NCBI RefSeq assembly: GCF_030269925.1
Contig: NC_085133.1
Location: 2,748,001-2,812,000, forward strand
Source of the DNA: Bombyx mori
Taxonomy: Eukaryota > Arthropoda > Insecta > Lepidoptera > Bombycidae
Direction: 5' to 3'
Length of the DNA: 64,000 nt
This document shows positions 57,717 to 64,000 of the stretch, in pieces (the first letter of the stretch is position 1; each line of letters starts with the position of its first letter). Under the pieces are notes generated by a model. That model was not told the origin of the DNA and made no database searches. It worked only from the letters and a program-made list of their open reading frames with translations. Both the position numbers and the translations under genes were made by a program.

Positions 57717-57771
57717 TTTTTTTATTGCTTACATGGGTGGACCTGGTGTTAAGTGGTCACTGAAGCCCAAA
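57717..57771 (-). mobile_element. Family A retroelement, 3' part (split by a Helitron)
   Basis: TTTTTTATTGCTTACATGGG to CACTGAAGCCCAA. The unit resumes at 58048 beyond the H3 element. About 40 bases of family A are absent at the junction. Confidence 0.75.
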
Positions 57772-58047
57772 TCTATATCTATATATATATAAATGAATTG
57801 CTGTTCGTTAGTCTCGCTAAAACTCGAGAACGGCTCTACCGATTTGGGTAATTTTGATCTTGAATTATTTGTGGAAGTCCAGAGAAGGTTTAAAAGGTAG
57901 ATAGATATGAAAATGCTCGGAATTAAATAAAAACAAAAATTTTGTTTTCGTGCTTGGATTTCTTTTGTTTTTTACGTTTATTTTATACAAAAGCTTAGGT
58001 CTTTTATTTACCGATTAAGGCACTACGAAGTCTGCCGGGTCAGCTAG
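57772..58047 (+). mobile_element. Helitron-like element, family H3, inserted in family A
   Basis: TCTATATCTATATATATATA start and GGGTCAGCTAG end, flanked by A and T. The host retroelement continues on both sides. Confidence 0.75.
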
Positions 58048-58188
58048 TGAGATATAAATTCTAAGGTCTCAGTATAGTTACAACGGCTGCCCCACCCTTC
58101 AAACCGAAACGCATTACCGCTTCACGGCTGAAATAGGCAGGGTGTTGGTACCTACCGTGCGGGCTCACAAGAGGTCCTGCCACCAGTA
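58048..58188 (-). mobile_element. Family A retroelement, 5' part (split by a Helitron)
   Basis: Begins TGAGATATAAATTCTAAGGT and ends with the 5' block at CCTGCCACCAGTA. Confidence 0.78.
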
Positions 58189-58349
58189 CGGTATACTGTT
58201 TTTTAATACTGATATTGTGCTGTAGCTTATATAGCTGTTTTCCGTGGCTTCTATAAAAAAACAAATATACGCTATTTCCGCTTTGGCTCTCCGGAACCCG
58301 CGCCTTTAAGTATCTACGGTGTACAAGAAGCCTTAAACAATTACTAACA

Positions 58350-58765
58350 CTAGTGGTCCCTCAATAATCGAAATTCGGCCATAATTAATTGGAATTATAA
58401 GTTTGAACATTATTATGTTTCTATTGTCAAAGATCATACTTCGACATTTAATTACAGATTTCGCCAAGCCTACATACACTATAGACAGATAATATTAAAG
58501 ACATACAATATTAATCTATTCTCAATTTGACCACAGACTTTAACAATAAACAAAAGAGTACATATGCGTGTCAAATACATGGTAGTATGTGTAATGGTTT
58601 ATTTATTGATTTAATGTATTTTCTATGCATAATTTGAAAAATTCTTAGCAATCTGCACTCCTTCTCTATATTCCTCTGTAAGTGTGAGAGATTTCATACT
58701 CCTCCGTCCGCGCAATTTTCGTAAAAATGGATACAAAGTTTTTGCTTCACGCATTAATATATAGA
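58350..58765 (-). mobile_element. Helitron-like element, family H1, full length
   Basis: CTAGTGGTCCCTCAATAATC at the low side with a slightly mutated palindrome, and GCATTAATATATAGA at the high side. Confidence 0.72.
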
Positions 58766-59045
58766 TTCAAGACGACTCATCAAATAGTCATAGAGTTTAG
58801 TTAATGATTTAATAACACGTTTAGTACGAATGAAGCCACACCCATCTTGCTGCTTAGACACAATTATAATTCCGAGGTCATGAAAGAATGTAATCACAAT
58901 TAATGACACAAACGAATACAGGAATTTGATTATTATTGTGAGCTTATAAAGCGCAAATTACTTTGATTTAAACAGATAATGTCAAGAAATCATTAATGCG
59001 CGTGTCACAGGGCAAGCGTGGCGATAGTTACGCGATGGAAAATAA

Positions 59046-59339
59046 TCTATATATATATATAAAAATGAATTGGTGTTCGTTAGTCTCGCTAAAACTCGAG
59101 AACAGCTGGACCGATTTGGCTAATTTTGGTCTTGAATTATTTGTGGAAGTTCAGAAAAGGTTTAAAAGGTAGATAAATATGAAAATGCTCGGAATGAAAT
59201 AAAAATAACAATTTTGTTTTTCCTTTGATGTGTCCCCCGTCGGACGGATTCCTTTTGTTTGTTTTAAGTTTATTTTATACTAAAGTTTAGGTCTTTTATT
59301 TATCGATTAAGGCACTACGAAGTCTGCCGGGTCAGATAG
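59046..59339 (+). mobile_element. Helitron-like element, family H3
   Basis: Starts TCTATATATATATATAAAAA. The final CTAG is mutated to ATAG (GGGTCAGATAG). Confidence 0.65.
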
Positions 59340-59569
59340 TAATGAAATATTTTTTGAGATTTATTTGTCCGATCCTAATATAGTAAAGTAAACCTGTTTG
59401 CAGGAACTCAGTTTATAATTTTTAGAATCGTCTTCCCTGTTAGAGGGATGTAGAATAGAGAGAGGAGAAAACCTAGGTAATGAATGACCTTTGTCATTTT
59501 TAACTTAACTGACAATATATTACAGTCCGTGAATCTTAAGAACTTTTCACGTGTTTTTTGTAATTTATT

Positions 59570-59695
59570 TATTGCTTAGCTAGGTGAACGAGCTCACAGC
59601 CCACTTGACGTTAAGTGGTTAACAGATACCATAGATATCTAGAGCATATATGTCCACCTTGAGATATGAGTTCTAAGGTCTCAATAGTTACAATA
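59570..59695 (-). mobile_element. Family A retroelement, 3' half only, diverged
   Basis: TTATTGCTTAGCTAGGTGAA to AAGGTCTCAATAGTTACAAT. The 5' half is missing. Confidence 0.7.
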
Positions 59696-60490
59696 GAACA
59701 TCTCACGTGTCTAAGTGTTGTTAGCAGTCGTGAGCTGCGGTAAAACTTAAAACGCCTAACGTACGAAGCGTTATTTGGCTCCGGGCATGAGCCATTATGA
59801 CTAAAGTATATTTTGGTATGCCACATTGATAATCAGTCGAAGACCCTGTTCTTGTAAAGCTAAGAGACGATTCTTTAATATCGTATAGAATCGAATCGTA
59901 TAGCTTTGAAGTGGAACTCCAGTGCAGGAAGGCATTGTTCTTGTAATGGTGGACAGGCGTGGCGTGTGGGTGTGACGTCACGGTGGCTAGACACGGGCCT
60001 ACGAAAATCTGAACGTAGATGGCGCTGATTATCGTTTTTAATTCTCTCCGAGATTTTCTTGTGCAAATTAGGTGATTTTAATTGTATTTTATAGATATCC
60101 ATATAACGATATGGACTACTTCAGAATGAATAAACAATAAAAGACTTAATTGCGTTTTCTGTTATATAATAAGAAAACAATATTTAAAGCCCTTAATCTC
60201 TATTTAAAATTAATATCAAATATTAAACATTATTAAAATAAACTATACATAAGTCAACTCTCTTTTTACGGAATGACAGACTTAACTCCAACACAGAAAA
60301 AAAATCATTTTTAAAAACTAAGGAGTTTTAAATAAGAACTTTTTTACTTTACATCTATATGTATATTGATTTTCATTTGGGTCTTAGAGTATTGCATTTG
60401 AGTCGATCGAGCTATAGTATTTTCTTTTTATTTGACTGGAATTGAGAATTAAAAATCGCGGACACAAAGAGAAGCCAGATGCATACATCA
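59696..60490. other. Upstream stretch without recognised repeats
   Basis: Minus-strand ORFs at 59721-60102 overlap in two frames and show no domain. The rest is A+T rich. Nothing else supportable is seen. Confidence 0.35.
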
Positions 60491-60497
60491 ATTTTAC

Positions 60498-60858
60498 ACG
60501 TCCTTACGGATCCATCAGATCCAATAACCTTTGCACTAGATGCCTTCAGCTCTAACACTAGGAGCAGGCTTAGGGACCCCGGTAACCGTACTCGTCGAAC
60601 TGGACAAAGAGTTCGCCGTGCAACCTAACCCATGAATCAGCTCGCTGAGTTTCTCGCCGGATCCTCTCAGCGGGTCGCAATTCCGATCCGGTAGTAGATT
60701 CATTCGCGAAGCAGCTGCTCTTGAGCTGTTAGGTCTCCTTCGGAGGCGCTCGGGTAGCTGTTAGCAAATCCCACCCCTCCTGGCTGAGCCTTTGCTCGCC
60801 CATCTGTCCTGGTGAAACTGGAAAGGCCTCCGGGCCACCAGTAATCCTTCAATCATAT
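60498..60858 (-). mobile_element. Bm1-related SINE variant, copy 2 (inverted)
   Basis: Reverse of the element at 57116-57476, from CGTCCTTACGGATCCATCAG to GGCCACCAGTAATCC. The two copies keep the same ends, which supports a defined unit of about 360 bases. Confidence 0.72.
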
Positions 60859-60859
60859 A

Positions 60860-61430
60860 AAAAAGATCAATTTTGAAGAGCGGGAAAAATATTTAAAGAT
60901 ACATTTGCAAGGTACATCTGACACGTACGCAAGAGTGCGTTCCTATGCACCCCAGAACAAAGACTCGCATCGTGATGCTATTAATTGGACCACATTCTCA
61001 CATCCGTCCACCGTTTATCGCGAAATCTTAATATTCCCATAGAAATAGGGTAGAGACAAAGACGTCCGCAAAAAATCTATAAAACCGGTTCAATAGAAAT
61101 CATTTGTTTATCGAAGAACAAAAAAAGGCATCAAAAGTGTTTCTCGTCCGCCATTTGCATAATTCGGGAAGGGTCAAATGAGCCGTCATTGTTTTTTTTT
61201 ATTTCTTCTTTATAATTGTTTTTTTTTTTTTAATGTACATTGTCAATTGCAACTAGTTGTGTACATATACCGGTTTGCCTTTTGTGTTCAAACGAAATGT
61301 ACGTTTTATCCGGTTTTTTTGTTCACAAATGTACATTCAGCTCATCCGTTCGTAAGTTAAGAGATCGGGTGTGAGAACAAAATTTGCCACAACATTATTA
61401 ATAAATAGCTCTAATTTTAAATGAAACTAG
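60860..61430. other. Upstream stretch without recognised repeats
   Basis: A+T rich with several T runs and no domain-bearing ORF. Confidence 0.35.
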
Positions 61431-61496
61431 TGGTCCCGCAGTAGTCACATATGACGTCATACGCTGGAATCGGTACTTATTTTAAAGCGAAAAATT

Positions 61497-61612
61497 TCAA
61501 TGGCTACCGGAGCCAATAGAAATCTACAACGTAAATGCCGCCACCCACCTTGAAATGTAAGTTTTAAGGTCTAAGTTTTTACAATACTACGGCCACCCCA
61601 CCTTTTAAACCG
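61497..61612 (-). mobile_element. Family A retroelement, internal fragment
   Basis: ATGGCTACCGGAGCCAATAG to CACCTTTTAAACCGATT. Both ends are lost. Followed by a family B end in the other sense. Confidence 0.6.
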
Positions 61613-61624
61613 ATTAAGCGGTTT

Positions 61625-61732
61625 AGCGGTAGCAGCGGATTGGCTCTGCCCCTGGCATTGCTGAAGTCCATGGACTACGGTAACCACTCACCATCAGGTG
61701 GGCCGTGTGCTCGTCTGCCTACATTACCGCTT
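61625..61732 (+). mobile_element. Family B LINE 3' end, truncated
   Basis: From GGTAGCAGCGGATTGGCTCT to GTGTGCTCGTCTGCCTACA. No A-tail. Confidence 0.75.
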
Positions 61733-61769
61733 GACGGCAAAAAAGGCACTATTATTAATTTAATTAAGA

Positions 61770-62188
61770 CTAGAGGTCCCGTAGTAGTCGAAATTCGACT
61801 ATAATTAATTGGAATTGTAAGTTTGTACACTATTATGATTGTATTTTATACTTCTGTAATCACAAATTTCGCCAAGACTACAGTATAAAAATATTAACAA
61901 AAACAAACAATATTTAAATCTATCCTCAATTTGACAACAGACGTCAAGAACAAAAGTTTGACAATAAATAGTATGCATGCGTGTGTGCGTCAAATACATG
62001 GTATGTAGTGTGTGTAATGTTTTCTTTATTGATTTAATGTATCTTTTATGCATTATTTTAAAAAAATATTAGCATTGTGTACTTCTTCTCTATATTCTCT
62101 ATACGTGTGGAAAATTTCATACTCCTCCGTCCGCGCAATTTTCGTAAAAAGGGAAACAAAGTTTTTGCTTCACGTATTAATATATAGA
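61770..62188 (-). mobile_element. Helitron-like element, family H1, full length
   Basis: CTAGAGGTCCCGTAGTAGTC with intact palindrome at the low side, and ACGTATTAATATATAGA at the high side. Very similar to 33682-34087. Confidence 0.75.
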
Positions 62189-62309
62189 TATAATTATCGT
62201 GGTGCTCTTTTCGGTTTTTAGTCGATAACACAATTAAAATTCCTTTTACCATTTTATCTCGCGTTTGTTTTTTGTTATAAGATGTTATTACGGTCGTCGG
62301 AAAACAGAC

Positions 62310-62495
62310 ACAGACCACTGAGTTTCTCGGCGGATCTTCTCAGTGGGTCGCGTATTCGATCCGGTGGTAGATTCTGCGAAGCACTGCCCTTGCTAGGGGC
62401 AGTGTTAGCAACACTCCGGCTTGAGCCCCGTGAGCTCACCTACACGTCAAGGAGAAGCTGAAATAGCTATCAAGGCTATCAGCATAGGCAAAAAA
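62310..62495 (+). mobile_element. Bm1-type SINE copy
   Basis: From GACCACTGAGTTTCTCGGCG to ATCAGCATAGGCAAAAAAAT. Close to consensus. Confidence 0.83.
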
Positions 62496-62499
62496 ATGT

Positions 62500-62860
62500 C
62501 ATATGTCTGCAATTTAATACTATATTGAAATATTTTTTTAGTAGCAAGCGTCTAAGTTAAGAGTTTTTAAGTTTTATAACGGACAAATGGAAAATTTTCC
62601 ACCGAACGGGTGCGCGACTGCTCAGGTGACCGACAGTCCTAATGTTGTTATTCAAAACTTGTATTAATGTAAACTTATACCACATATTGATACTGATAAA
62701 ATCGATTTTTCGTAATTAATCAACGAACGAAACATATCGACGATGAATTATTAATTAATCACTAACCCGTAATTACAGTTGTGGTAGGTGAAGGCAAAAT
62801 GATTGTTCTAAAAAAAACAATTTAATTTTTACATATTTTTCGTTGAAACGACTCGGGAAT
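62500..62860. other. Upstream stretch without recognised repeats
   Basis: A+T rich. Nothing supportable seen. Confidence 0.35.
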
Positions 62861-62864
62861 TTTG

Positions 62865-63313
62865 TCTATACCTACTATTATACTTAATATTATAAAGAGC
62901 AAAGATTTGTTTCTTTGTTTGTATTGAATAGGCTCAGAAACTACTGAACCGATTTGAAAAATGTTTTCACTGTTTGAAAACTACACTATTCCCAAGTGAT
63001 ATAGGCTATAATATTAAAAAAAAAAAAAAAGGGATCCTTACTATAATTTCAATAATGTAACCCAAGGTGTAAAAAAATTACCTAAAATATTCTTTACTTC
63101 GCTTGCCCTGCGAAAACTATTGATGATAGAATAAAATAATGTACTATGACTTTGTAGAACGCATTATTATCTACAAAAAATGTCGGGACAGCATATGTTT
63201 AACTATTATAGCTATGCCGCAATAAGTGTTCTTTTATTTAAAAAAATAAAACAACGTCAAATATCGTTGAAATTTTTGTTAAAGACCCGAGCGAAGCCGG
63301 AGCGGGCCGCTAG
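62865..63313 (+). mobile_element. Helitron-like element, family H2, full length
   Basis: Starts TCTATACCTACTATTATACT and ends GGAGCGGGCCGCTAG followed by T. Body shared with 39041-39435 and 43154-43585. Confidence 0.75.
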
Positions 63314-63606
63314 TCTGTTATATTTTTATAATTAGTTGTGATGTTAATAAAATAAATCTACCTAACTGTTTTTTATTCAAACGATAAGCTGAAAATTAAC
63401 AGTTATTTTAGCATGACGCTCAAACAAACAAACAGACAGAAGCCGATAAACTTTAATCGGTGTATCGAGATTAGATACTTCTAATCACTCTAATACAATT
63501 GGACTGATTTCAAAATAGAAGAATTGAATGTACGTGTTTTTAATATAATAATATCTTCTTTATCAATTTCTCCATCACCTAAAGATCGATTCTGTTAAGT
63601 TTCAAT

Positions 63607-64000
63607 TTTTTTTTTATTGCCTTTGTAGGCAGACGAGCGTACGGCCCACCTGATGGTGAGTGGTTACCGTCGCCCATGGACTTCAGCAATGCCAGGGGCA
63701 GAGCTAAGCCGCTGCCTACCGTTTAATACTCTCCACAAGCCTCGTTTGAAGAAGGACATGTCATAGCGCTCGGGAAACACCGTGGAGGGGAGCTCATTCC
63801 ATAGCCGGATGGTACGTGGCAAAAAAGACCTCTGGAAACGCACTGTGGATGACCGCAGTGGCTCCAGGTAGTATGGATGAACTCTACTCCGGTGGCGGGC
63901 GGTGCGATGGTAAAAACGAGATGCCGGTATCATCTCGAACAATTCCTCAGAGCACTCCCCATGGAACATACGGTACAAAATACAGAGGGATCCGAAGTCC
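63607..64000 (-). mobile_element. Family B LINE: ORF2 C-terminus and 3' end (cut by window edge)
   Basis: On the minus strand the frame is open from the window edge to a stop at 63664. It reads DFGSLCILYRMFHGE, then LPRTIRLWNELPSTVFPERY and FFKRGLWRVLNGRQR, the typical C-terminal pattern (RTIRLWNxLP...F+) of non-LTR reverse-transcriptase ORFs of the Jockey/CR1 type. It is followed by the family B untranslated end and a T-rich plus-strand tail. The frame is unbroken, so this is a fairly recent copy. The catalytic part lies outside the window. The annotated Met of the open frame is only an alternative start inside the protein. Confidence 0.82.

Overview
The window reads as nuclear DNA of a moth, most likely the silkworm Bombyx mori or a close relative. 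The main reason is the very high density of Bm1-type SINEs, together with lepidopteran-style Helitrons (TC...CTAG ends, A|T target), tRNA-headed SINEs and LINE 3' ends. It has the A+T-rich, repeat-packed structure of a very large insect intron. No bacterial features, rRNA or genuine tRNA genes were seen.

Only one protein-coding gene can be supported. It lies on the minus strand and its transcript enters from the high-coordinate side. An N-terminal exon (ATG at 54405, donor at 53877) is followed by two small exons that look like diverged copies of one another (51112-51174 and 50211-50282), then a 23-codon exon (48538-48606). A 45.8-kb intron leads to an exon with two C2H2 zinc fingers (2548-2779). 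The fingers match my memory of the Drosophila Squeeze/Rotund (LIN-29 group) transcription factors. All four junctions up to the finger exon are phase 0, so small exons can be skipped or swapped without a frameshift. The remaining fingers and the C-terminus must lie below position 1.

Layout: 1-2547 is repeat-poor intron with a cluster of CCAAT and CACGTG motifs at 150-380. 2548-2779 is the finger exon. 2780-48537 is one intron filled with about 30 copies of a short retroelement (called family A here), about 16 Bm1 copies, 11 related LINE 3' ends (family B), several Helitron families (H1-H5), three tRNA-headed SINE families (S1-S3), LINE ORF tails and inverted-repeat elements. 48538-54489 holds the four 5' exons in fairly repeat-poor DNA. 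54540-55100 is a GC-rich, CpG-rich block just upstream of the first exon and is the best candidate for promoter/5'UTR. 55100-64000 is upstream non-coding DNA with more of the same repeats and ends inside the reverse-transcriptase ORF tail of a family-B LINE.

The most interesting observation is the tandem pair of paralogous mini-exons. Their ends are conserved as protein (QQQSP and PFAL) while the DNA differs almost only at synonymous positions. This suggests an alternative-splicing module in the region N-terminal to the zinc fingers. Secondary points are the nested insertions that fix transposon boundaries exactly, a 227-bp element with perfect 32-bp inverted ends, and a composite SINE whose 3' tail is shared with a LINE family. 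Family names, gene identity and splice calls come from reading and memory; no search was run.
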